Source of the DNA: Lachnospiraceae bacterium UBA7012
GTDB lineage: Bacteria > Bacillota > Clostridia > Lachnospirales > Lachnospiraceae
DNA: 5,188 nucleotides
Assembly: GCA_002449595.1 (NCBI GenBank)
Contig: DJXE01000035.1
Location: 12,978 to 18,165 of the forward strand
Direction: 5' to 3'
Part shown: positions 1 to 4,879 of the stretch, piece after piece
Position numbering within the stretch: the first letter of the stretch is position 1
Layout: every line of letters starts with the position of its first letter
The notes under the pieces: generated by a model
Told to the model about the DNA's origin: nothing
The model's database searches: none
Seen by the model: the letters and a program-made list of their open reading frames with translations, nothing else
Translations under genes and position numbers: made by a program

Positions 1-812
1 TAGATCATGCCGATGACGCAGCAGATGATCAGGGCGATGATCGGAAGAACGAGGTGGATGACCTTGCCCTTCGGAGAGACCGGAGGTTCCGGCTGATCGT
101 CCGCGCCGGTCATGGCGGAGAAGGGCTCCGGATCGTTAACGCCGCCGAGCTTCCGCTCAGCTTCAGCCTTTTTCATCGGGCCGTAGTCAAATTTCGCGAA
201 GGTCAGCGTGAGCATCATCGCGACTGTCAGCATCGCGTAGAAGTTGTAAGGGATCGCGCGGATGAACAGTGTCAGGCCGTTCGCGCCGTCGACGAAGCCG
301 GTGACCGCTGCCGCCCACGAGGAGATCGGGGCGATGATGCAGACGGGAGCTGCCGTCGCGTCGATCAGGTAGGCAAGCTTTTCCCTTGAAATGTTGTGCT
401 TATCCGTGACAGGCCGCATGACGGAGCCGACGGTCAGGCAGTTGAAATAGTCGTCGATGAAGATCAGGACGCCGAGTGCGATCGTCGCAAGCTGCGCGCC
501 AACCTTGGTCTTCACGTGCTCCGTGGACCAGCGGCCGAATGCCGCCGAGCCGCCTGCGCGGTTCATCAGCATGACCATCGTGCCGAGCACGACGAGGAAG
601 ATCAGAATACCGACATTCCAGCTGTCCGAGAGCTGGCCGATCATGCCGTCCACAAATACGTGCTCGATCGTCCCCGTGAAGGAGAAGCCGGAGTACAGGA
701 GTCCGCCCGCAAGAATGCCGATGAACAGGGAAGAATACACTTCCTTTGTGATCAGCGCGAGCCCGATCGCTACGATGGGCGGCAGGAGCGCCCAGAAGGA
801 ATTGACAAACAT
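1..812 (-). CDS. Na+/H+ antiporter, NhaC family (N-terminal part, runs off left edge)
   Basis: This is an integral membrane secondary transporter of the NhaC family (Na+/H+ exchange; some relatives exchange organic acids). I translated 270 residues by hand without a stop; the C-terminus lies outside the window. Hydrophobic segments are visible near residues 8-22, 26-42, 67-84, 105-119, 153-172 and 189-205, and another begins near 251. The family signature is strong: FIDDYFN at 118-124, followed by LTVGSVMRPVTD and later DATAAPVCIIAPISSW, a conserved acidic/polar membrane motif. Residues 210-250 form a charged, Pro-rich hydrophilic loop. The start is ATG at 812-810, preceded by GGAGG (822-818) with a 5-nt spacer. 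A near-consensus promoter lies about 360 bp upstream. The family is confident. The substrate (sodium/proton versus malate/lactate-type exchange) cannot be decided from sequence, so no symbol is given. Confidence 0.9.
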   Translation of the reverse strand, partial: MFVNSFWALLPPIVAIGLALITKEVYSSLFIGILAGGLLYSGFSFTGTIEHVFVDGMIGQLSDSWNVGILIFLVVLGTMVMLMNRAGGSAAFGRWSTEHVKTKVGAQLATIALGVLIFIDDYFNCLTVGSVMRPVTDKHNISREKLAYLIDATAAPVCIIAPISSWAAAVTGFVDGANGLTLFIRAIPYNFYAMLTVAMMLTLTFAKFDYGPMKKAEAERKLGGVNDPEPFSAMTGADDQPEPPVSPKGKVIHLVLPIIALIICCVIGMI

Positions 813-861
813 AAATACCTCCATTTCCGCTGTTGTGCGTGTTTTGTTGCCTGCTGCTATT

Positions 862-1167
862 TTATGAGGCACACGAAAGGAGCCATGATATTTCTATCAT
901 GACTCCCAAAAAGTACTTGCATAAGTGCTCTCTTCCGATGCCATGATAGCTCTCCGCGCGCCGCGCGACAGTCCGGCGGATCTTCTCCGACGGCCCGGAT
1001 GACAGAACACGGGAACGATCTGTCTCCTCGGCGGCTTCCCCTTTCCTCTCCCCGCTTCCCGGCGTTTCCCGGAGAGTACTCTTGTCAGCCGCTTCCTCTA
1101 TCTGACTCTTATTGTGCCGCAGCGCCCGGAGAAGCTCTTCTCTGACCTCGCTCCGAAGTGCCGCGTC
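862..1167 (-). other. Start-less open frame in the antiporter leader (possible gene remnant)
   Basis: This frame follows a TGA at 1170-1168 and stays open for 101 codons to TAA at 864-862. It has no ATG, GTG or TTG in its first two thirds, so it is not a normal gene. The translation is charged and helix-like at its beginning (REELLRALRHNKSQIEEAAD), then E/R/K-rich. It faintly recalls the Fis-type DNA-binding C-terminus of sigma-54 activators (an xxALR-N-K...AA...KSTL pattern), but the alignment would need a deletion and I do not trust it. It spans most of the transcribed leader of the antiporter. It may be a decayed 3' end of a regulator gene, or a chance open frame in GC-rich structured RNA. 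Confidence 0.2.
879..906 (-). promoter_or_regulatory. Strong hairpin in the antiporter leader
   Basis: Arms at 906-895 and 890-879 form a 12-bp stem closed by a GAAA loop when read as minus-strand RNA. The only non-Watson-Crick pair is G-U on the minus strand; the same position is a C-A mismatch on the plus strand, which favours a function in the antiporter transcript. It lies about 70 nt before the antiporter start. The downstream bases are CTTTCG rather than a clear T-run, so it is not a textbook terminator. An upstream segment (949-940) can pair over 10 positions with 903-894, which would break this hairpin. Confidence 0.5.
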
Positions 1168-1178
1168 TCATATTCAAT

Positions 1179-1206
1179 ATCATACACCTATGCGGGGGAG
1201 TGTCAA
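1179..1206 (-). promoter_or_regulatory. Near-consensus sigma-70/SigA promoter for the antiporter
   Basis: On the minus strand, a perfect -35 box TTGACA (1206-1201) and a -10 box TATGAT (1184-1179) are separated by 16 bp. The expected start site is near 1172, giving a leader of about 360 nt before the antiporter ATG. The AT-rich GTTAA just upstream of the -35 could act as a weak UP element. The edge of the 75-bp repeat array lies only 20 bp upstream of the -35 box, so the array occupies the whole upstream promoter region. Confidence 0.7.
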
Positions 1207-1446
1207 TTAACTGTGCGGGATTTCAACTGTGTTCCCCAACTTGCTGGTGCTGGCGGGCGGGAGCAAAGAATTGTGGGAGAACAATGTACTTGTGGTAGCG
1301 CGCCTACTCCACAGAGCAGACCGGCGGGTTGCCGCGAGCGAATACTTTCGGGAGGGAACTATTGATGCGGTAGCAGATGTGTGCCCCTACTTGTTATCTC
1401 AACCGTTCGGGAGCGAATACTTGTTGGGGAACACAGTCCGTGCGGT

Positions 1447-1458
1447 AGCAGATCTGCT
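1447..1458. repeat. 12-bp palindrome at a B/A unit junction
   Basis: AGCAGATCTGCT is a perfect palindrome spanning the join between the B unit ending at 1450 and the A unit beginning at 1451. Flanking GG and CC extend it if one T is bulged. Confidence 0.8.
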
Positions 1459-1533
1459 CCACGGAACTGCCTTGCGGGCGGGCGCGAGCGAATTCTTTCG
1501 GGAGGGCACTAATAATGCGGTAGCATAAGTGAA

Positions 1534-1579
1534 CCCCAACAAGTTCTCGCAACCGATCAGGAGCGAATACTTGTTGGGG
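1534..1579. repeat. 11-bp perfect inverted repeat inside a B unit
   Basis: CCCCAACAAGT (1534-1544) and ACTTGTTGGGG (1569-1579) are perfect reverse complements. Inside, after a symmetric 2x2 internal loop, TCGC (1547-1550) can pair with GCGA (1563-1566), leaving a 12-nt loop. The element could form a long RNA hairpin or a DNA cruciform on either strand. Confidence 0.8.
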
Positions 1580-1596
1580 AACACATTCATTGCGGT

Positions 1597-1608
1597 AGCA
1601 GATCTGCT
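1597..1608. repeat. 12-bp palindrome at the next B/A unit junction
   Basis: This is an identical palindrome, AGCAGATCTGCT, exactly 150 bp after the first, at the 1600/1601 join. The leftmost B/A join has a different but still partly dyad-symmetric sequence (GTAG-N5-CTAC, 1295-1307). Confidence 0.8.
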
Positions 1609-1683
1609 CCACGGAACTGCCTTGCGGGCGGGCGCGAGCGAAGACTTTCGGGTGGGAACTATTGATGCGGTAGCAAAAGTAAA

Positions 1684-1729
1684 CCCCAACAAGTTTTCGC
1701 AGCCGATCTGGAGTGAATACTTGTTGGGG
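1684..1729. repeat. 11-bp perfect inverted repeat inside the last B unit
   Basis: This is the same arms as in the B unit 150 bp to the left: CCCCAACAAGT at 1684-1694 and ACTTGTTGGGG at 1719-1729. On the minus strand the stem is followed by TTTACTTTTG, so for a transcript leaving the SGNH hydrolase gene (stop at 1765) it could act as a weak, long-loop terminator. In the B unit 1376-1450 the left arm is altered and only 8 of 11 pairs remain. Confidence 0.75.
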
Positions 1730-1764
1730 AACAGATTCATTGCGGTAGCACAGGCACTTAGGCC

Positions 1765-2433
1765 TTATGTTGTCAGTTGCTGCACGAACTCCGCAGCTCG
1801 TTCTCCAAGCACTCTGTGCCCCTCTAAAGATAGATGAACACCATCCGCAGCGAGAGGAAGATCAAGAGATGCTGCGTCCGCCGGAATGCATCCGGTCTCC
1901 TCGCAGACTTCGGAAAAAGCATCATGCCAGGCAGCATCAAACTCTTCAAAAGTCATTGAAAAGAGGCCCGGAATCCGAATCTTCGGAGGGATAACAATAA
2001 CAATCTTCGGAAGGAAGTCCTCACCTTCGAACCCGCTGCCAGCTGCCTGGCTATCATTAATCAGACTGCCGGCCGCGCTATGCTGCCCTTCCTCTGCAAG
2101 CTTCTCCCGCAGCCTGGTCACGAACAGGCGCATGTCCTCAGCGACCGCCCGAATATTTCCATCTCTCGAATTCAGGTAGTCATTTGTGCCGAGCATGACT
2201 GCGAACACGTCGACCGGCATCTCTCTGCGAATCCTGCGCACAAGCAGGTCCAGAGGATATCCGTCGTCCGGAATGCACCTGCCGCAGACGCCGTCCGCGA
2301 CCACCCGGAAGTCCTCCCCGAGCTCTCTCTGCAGGATGCTTGTCCAGACCCTATCCTCCGGATACATGTAATCAGGAAATCCGAACGGATCATATCCTTC
2401 AGTATTCGAGTCGCCGTAAATGTAAATCGTCAT
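1765..2433 (-). CDS. SGNH/GDSL-type hydrolase (esterase/deacylase-like)
   Basis: The protein is 222 aa and probably a cytoplasmic serine hydrolase of the SGNH superfamily, which removes acyl groups from varied esters. Block I is GDSN at residues 7-10, with nucleophile Ser9. Block II glycine is in DGVCG (47-51). Block III is GTND at 82-85 (Asn84), and block V is DGVH at 197-200, giving Asp197 and His200. All four catalytic blocks are therefore present. I chose ATG at 2433-2431 because AGGTGG (2447-2442) sits 8 nt upstream and the GDSN block starts at residue 7, as usual; an in-frame upstream ATG at 2475 would add 14 unrelated residues. No signal peptide or membrane segment is visible. Residues 111-140 form a polar, Gly/Ser/Glu-rich stretch between blocks III and V that looks like an insertion. 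It lies 115 bp after the flavin oxidoreductase and may be co-transcribed. The substrate is unknown. Confidence 0.88.
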   Translation of the reverse strand: MTIYIYGDSNTEGYDPFGFPDYMYPEDRVWTSILQRELGEDFRVVADGVCGRCIPDDGYPLDLLVRRIRREMPVDVFAVMLGTNDYLNSRDGNIRAVAEDMRLFVTRLREKLAEEGQHSAAGSLINDSQAAGSGFEGEDFLPKIVIVIPPKIRIPGLFSMTFEEFDAAWHDAFSEVCEETGCIPADAASLDLPLAADGVHLSLEGHRVLGERAAEFVQQLTT

Positions 2434-2502
2434 TTCAGAAACCACCTGTACATTTGACAGACAATCTGAAAGCACTTTAGAACAGCCTGCACATATATGA
2501 CT

Positions 2503-2519
2503 ATCTGAGAAGCTCAGAT
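2503..2519. repeat. Perfect 7-bp inverted repeat upstream of the SGNH hydrolase
   Basis: ATCTGAG (2503-2509) and CTCAGAT (2513-2519) flank a 3-nt spacer in the 115-bp gap between the flavin oxidoreductase stop and the hydrolase start. No T-run follows on either strand, so it is not a clear terminator. The size and symmetry would fit a dimeric repressor operator, but I found no convincing -35/-10 pair beside it. Confidence 0.35.
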
Positions 2520-2548
2520 GTAGCAGTCAGCATCTGTTTCATGTATCA

Positions 2549-3514
2549 TCAAATGTTCTGCTTCTTTAACCAATCAGCATCCTTCATGAGCGCACGGCCA
2601 ACGCCGATGAGATCCGCCTTTTTCTCTGTCAGCATCCGCTCGGCGTCCTCCGCGGTGCGGATCCCGCCAGTGAGCAGAACAGGAATCGAGACTGCTGCCT
2701 TGATCTTCTCCGTCATGGATGAGAAATAGCCCGCTTCCAGATGCCCGGGCCTCGTAAAGAAGCACATACCGCCGGAAATATCCAGAAGGTCGACGCCCGC
2801 TTCTTCCAGGATGACAGACGCTCTCACCGCATCTTCTTCCGTGGAGCCTCCGGGCAGATAATCCGCGCCGCCCAGCCGAACCGCAAGGGGCACTTCCTTC
2901 CCGATCTTTTCCCTGACAGCCGCCACCGTCTCGAGGAGGAACCGCAGGCGGTTCTCCAGACTGCCGCCGTACTCGTCCGTCCGCTTGTTGGTCATCGGCG
3001 AGTAGAACTGGTTCAGGAGATATCCGTGCGCACAATGGATCTCGATGCCGTCATAGCCGGCTTTCAGCGCGCGCACCGCCGCTTCCGCGTAGGCGCCGGT
3101 CAGCTGCCTGATCTCCTCCACCTCGAGCTGCCGCGGCTTTGCCTTGAGGAGCTTCGCGGGGATGTTCACCGTACTTGCGGATACCAACTCGTCGATCCCA
3201 TTGCTGCCGGCATGATTAAGCTGAACAAAAGCAAGACACCCACCCTCATGGATCGCATCCGTGAGAAGACGATGCTCGGGGATCTGCTCATCAGACACGA
3301 TAAGAAGCTGCTCTTTCGAGGCGCGTCCGCCGTCAGCAATGCAGCTGTGTTCCGTAATGATGATGCCCGGCGTGCTCTGCACTGCCCTGTCCCTGTAATA
3401 CCCGACAAGTTCATCCGTGACGTGACCCTCGTTCGTCTTACCCGTCTGCATCGGCGGCATAACGAGGCGGTTCTTCGCGGTCCTTGTTCCGATTCTGATC
3501 TCCTCTAAAAGCAT
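2549..3514 (-). CDS. NADH:flavin oxidoreductase, Old Yellow Enzyme family
   Basis: This is a 321-aa single-domain FMN (beta/alpha)8-barrel enzyme of the Old Yellow Enzyme family, which typically reduces activated C=C bonds with NAD(P)H. Visible landmarks are KNRLVMPPM (14-22), TEHS (54-57), VQLNHAG (97-103), the active-site HCAHGY (160-165), the long family signature through NKRTDEYGGSLENR (176-189) and the phosphate-binding GGIR (283-286) plus GVGRALM (304-310). His160, His163 and Tyr165 match the substrate-binding HxxHxY of YqjM-type enzymes. The cysteine of classical YqjM (after the PPM motif) is replaced by Gln23. The C-terminal FAD/4Fe-4S half of 2,4-dienoyl-CoA reductases is absent. A GTG start at 3535 is possible, but AGGAGG (3527-3522) sits 7 nt before ATG 3514-3512, so I use that. 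It starts 30 bp after the Gfo/Idh gene, in one operon. The physiological substrate is unknown. Confidence 0.92.
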   Translation of the reverse strand: MLLEEIRIGTRTAKNRLVMPPMQTGKTNEGHVTDELVGYYRDRAVQSTPGIIITEHSCIADGGRASKEQLLIVSDEQIPEHRLLTDAIHEGGCLAFVQLNHAGSNGIDELVSASTVNIPAKLLKAKPRQLEVEEIRQLTGAYAEAAVRALKAGYDGIEIHCAHGYLLNQFYSPMTNKRTDEYGGSLENRLRFLLETVAAVREKIGKEVPLAVRLGGADYLPGGSTEEDAVRASVILEEAGVDLLDISGGMCFFTRPGHLEAGYFSSMTEKIKAAVSIPVLLTGGIRTAEDAERMLTEKKADLIGVGRALMKDADWLKKQNI

Positions 3515-3544
3515 AATCATTCCTCCTGTTGTCACTACAAATTG

Positions 3545-4531
3545 TTATACTTCCACCCTTCGCCCGGTCTCAAACGACTCAATCGCCGCGTAAGCGATCT
3601 CCAGCGCGCGGAGTCCCTCCTCCGCCGGAACTGGCGGGCGCCTGCCCTCGCGGAGCGCCGGAAGCATGTCATCGAGATAGCGGTCGAGATTCTTGTTGAA
3701 GCGCCGACCATCATCATCAAAAAATCCAGCCTGCCATACCTCTTCTGTATCGCTGCCCTTCTCCTGGAAAGAATAGCGCCGGACGTTATCCTCAATGAGG
3801 ATGCGGCCCTTCGTCCCTCCGATCTCGATGAGCTGCGAGAGCCTGTTGTGCTCGTCCGCATCGACCGTCGCGAGGAAGCTTCCCACCGCACCGTTCTCAA
3901 ATCTCAGCGCGAGCGAAAAGCTCGCAAAGCTGCCTTTCCCGCCAGTGTCCGTCATCTCTGCGGACACGGAGCGGATCCTTCCGCACAGCGTCTCCAGCAT
4001 GTTGATCCCATGGCACTGCGCCTCAATGAGATTCATGTGAGGGTGGTCCATCACGCTTTCCCAGCCGTGGCCGAAGCGCCAGAGCGCGAAGACCGGCGTT
4101 CCGAGCCTGCCTGCGCGGATCGCTTCCTGCGCCTTGAGGCAGGGAATGCTGTACTTCTGCTCGAAGTCGATCGCGAAGAAAAGCCCTTTTCTCTGAGCCG
4201 CATCGATCATCGCCCGGCCATGTTCGAGCCGGTAGGCCAGCGGCTTCTCGGCGAAGACAGGGAACCCTTTTTCGATGACGTTCAGCGTAACTTCAAAGTT
4301 GTGTTGTGCCGGCAGACAGATGCTGACGAGGTCCGGTTTCTCCGCCTGCAGCATCTGATCAATGTCCGTGTACGGCTTTGTGCCGAATGCCGCCGCCCGC
4401 TTCGCCGTCTTCTCCGGATTTCTTCCCGCAATGGCGACGAGCTCCGTGTCCTCTCGTTCAAAAAAAGCACGAGCGTGCTGGTACCCCCAGCCGCCCGCGC
4501 CGATCACTGCAACTCTTGTCGTCTCTGCCAT
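3545..4531 (-). CDS. Gfo/Idh/MocA-family NAD(P)-dependent oxidoreductase
   Basis: This is a 328-aa cytoplasmic dehydrogenase of the Gfo/Idh/MocA family, which oxidises or reduces sugars, inositols and related compounds. The N-terminal Rossmann fold begins at once with VAVIGAGGWG (7-16). The cofactor/active-site EKP is at 95-97 (Lys96), and the C-terminal alpha/beta domain starts near 125. A histidine in the QCHGINMLE stretch (His174) occupies the usual catalytic position. The length is normal for the family. The ATG at 4531 is preferred over an in-frame ATG at 4576 because AAGGA lies 7 nt before it and the Rossmann fold starts at residue 7; the longer form would add 15 polar residues with no good ribosome binding site. 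It is the first gene of the operon with the flavin oxidoreductase. The substrate cannot be predicted from sequence alone. Confidence 0.92.
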   Translation of the reverse strand: MAETTRVAVIGAGGWGYQHARAFFEREDTELVAIAGRNPEKTAKRAAAFGTKPYTDIDQMLQAEKPDLVSICLPAQHNFEVTLNVIEKGFPVFAEKPLAYRLEHGRAMIDAAQRKGLFFAIDFEQKYSIPCLKAQEAIRAGRLGTPVFALWRFGHGWESVMDHPHMNLIEAQCHGINMLETLCGRIRSVSAEMTDTGGKGSFASFSLALRFENGAVGSFLATVDADEHNRLSQLIEIGGTKGRILIEDNVRRYSFQEKGSDTEEVWQAGFFDDDGRRFNKNLDRYLDDMLPALREGRRPPVPAEEGLRALEIAYAAIESFETGRRVEV

Positions 4532-4599
4532 AGCGCTGTCCTTCTGCCGGGATGAATTCCCAGCTGTTTCTCTCATGCTCTCGACTAAATCGATCCGCC

Positions 4600-4612
4600 T
4601 TCTGAATCAGAA
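4600..4612. promoter_or_regulatory. Candidate operator palindrome upstream of the Gfo/Idh gene
   Basis: TTCTGAATCAGAA is a perfect 6+1+6 dyad 68 bp before the Gfo/Idh ATG. On the minus strand a TATGAT -10-like hexamer lies just upstream (near 4619-4624), though the matching -35 is poor (3 of 6 at 17-bp spacing). A dyad immediately downstream of a -10 box is a common repressor position. The evidence is positional only. Confidence 0.25.
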
Positions 4613-4640
4613 TATCAGATCATACACTGCATTTTTTATC

Positions 4641-4715
4641 CTACCATCCGCAGAAGACTCCCGCCTCTGCAGGCGGTGAGATGAATGCGGCCTTGCCGGT
4701 ACGGATGCCTTCCAT
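4641..4715 (-). CDS. Possible 24-aa small ORF or leader peptide
   Basis: ATG at 4715-4713 opens a 24-codon frame ending in TAG at 4643-4641. AGAAGGA lies 8 nt before the ATG, a better ribosome binding site than many genes have. The peptide starts MEGIRTGKAAFISPPAEAG. It ends 109 bp before the Gfo/Idh start on the same strand, where a leader peptide would sit. A 6-bp GC-rich stem (4661-4666 with 4671-4676, CTGC loop) lies inside it. I do not recognise the peptide. It could also be a fragment of a gene lost when the neighbouring TnpB-carrying DNA arrived. Confidence 0.25.
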   Translation of the reverse strand: MEGIRTGKAAFISPPAEAGVFCGW

Positions 4716-4734
4716 GCCTCAGTTCCTTCTGGAC

Positions 4735-4755
4735 AATATAAAACGAATATAAAAC
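4735..4755. repeat. Direct repeat (AATATAAAAC)x2
   Basis: Two identical decamers (4735-4744 and 4746-4755) are separated by one G, in an AT-rich tract between the divergent Gfo/Idh and tnpB genes. Read on the minus strand they supply two overlapping TATATT -10-like hexamers that could serve the small ORF and the Gfo/Idh operon. The sharp composition change here may also mark the edge of inserted DNA. Confidence 0.5.
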
Positions 4756-4775
4756 AAAAATGCGAGAAAAAACAC

Positions 4776-4789
4776 AGAACATATGTTCT
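4776..4789. promoter_or_regulatory. Candidate LexA (SOS) box upstream of tnpB
   Basis: AGAACATATGTTCT is a perfect 14-bp palindrome whose core matches the Firmicutes LexA/DinR pattern GAAC-N4-GTTC. It overlaps the -35 region of the candidate tnpB promoter, a repressing position. An alternative reading is that on the minus strand the dyad is followed by GTGTTTTTT, so it could be a weak terminator, but the stem is only about 5 bp and no minus-strand gene is seen entering from the right. Confidence 0.45.
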
Positions 4790-4814
4790 ATAAACGGCTT
4801 CTTTTTGCTACAAT
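4786..4814 (+). promoter_or_regulatory. Candidate tnpB promoter (extended -10)
   Basis: TGCTACAAT gives an extended -10 (TGn plus TACAAT at 4809-4814). The hexamer 17 bp upstream (4786-4791, TTCTAT) is a poor -35, as tolerated with an extended -10. It would start transcription about 60 bp before the tnpB ATG. Confidence 0.45.
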
Positions 4815-4829
4815 AGGTATATGGAAGAA

Positions 4830-4849
4830 CTGCCCAATGCTTAGGGCAG
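4830..4849 (+). promoter_or_regulatory. Hairpin in the tnpB leader
   Basis: CTGCCC (4830-4835) and GGGCAG (4844-4849) form a perfect 6-bp GC-rich stem with an 8-nt loop, followed by the self-complementary CCGG...CCGG near 4851-4864. They lie in the short leader just before the tnpB ribosome binding site. They could be the subterminal left-end hairpin of an IS605-type element or a translational control structure. Confidence 0.4.
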
Positions 4850-4879
4850 CCGGCGGTTTCCGGAAAGGATAAGGATTCC

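Larger units (their letters stand above)
1226..1750. repeat. Seven-unit tandem array of 75-bp repeats alternating between two subtypes
   Basis: Units are 1226-1300 (B), 1301-1375 (A), 1376-1450 (B), 1451-1525 (A), 1526-1600 (B), 1601-1675 (A) and 1676-1750 (B). All are exactly 75 bp. Six end in the identical nonamer GCGGTAGCA; the first ends in the variant GTGGTAGCG. A and B share their second halves (GAGCGAATACTT around unit positions 36-47 and the terminal nonamer) but differ in their first halves, so they look like diverged copies of one ancestral unit. The A+B block 1451-1600 differs from 1601-1750 at 13 of 150 positions. Unit 1376-1450 differs from 1526-1600 at 14 of 75, and the leftmost pair is the most diverged. 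There are no spacers, so it is not CRISPR. The array lies between the SGNH hydrolase stop and the antiporter promoter. I see no convincing gene in it, although frames on both strands are open over much of it. Confidence 0.95.

Noticed and set aside
396..902. Long plus-strand open frames opposite the antiporter
   Set aside because: They lie antisense to a gene with a strong family signature, have no good ribosome binding site and have implausible Arg/Asp-rich composition.
912..929. Terminator in the antiporter leader (7-bp stem followed by five Ts on the minus strand)
   Set aside because: The stem is short, has a C-A mismatch on the strand that carries the T-run, and would sit upstream of the gene it serves. 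It is too weak to list.
870..949. Sigma-54 (-24/-12) promoter before the antiporter
   Set aside because: TGGC occurs twice on the minus strand, but the GC of the -12 element falls about 2 bp out of register in both cases.
1226..1750. CRISPR array
   Set aside because: Units are contiguous with no unique spacers, are far longer than CRISPR repeats, and no cas genes are visible.
2741..3508. 255-codon plus-strand frame opposite the flavin oxidoreductase
   Set aside because: It is a shadow of the Old Yellow Enzyme gene, whose active-site and FMN motifs are on the minus strand.
3542..4555. 337-codon plus-strand frame opposite the Gfo/Idh gene
   Set aside because: It is an antisense shadow of a clearly recognised dehydrogenase; the translation shows no domain signature.
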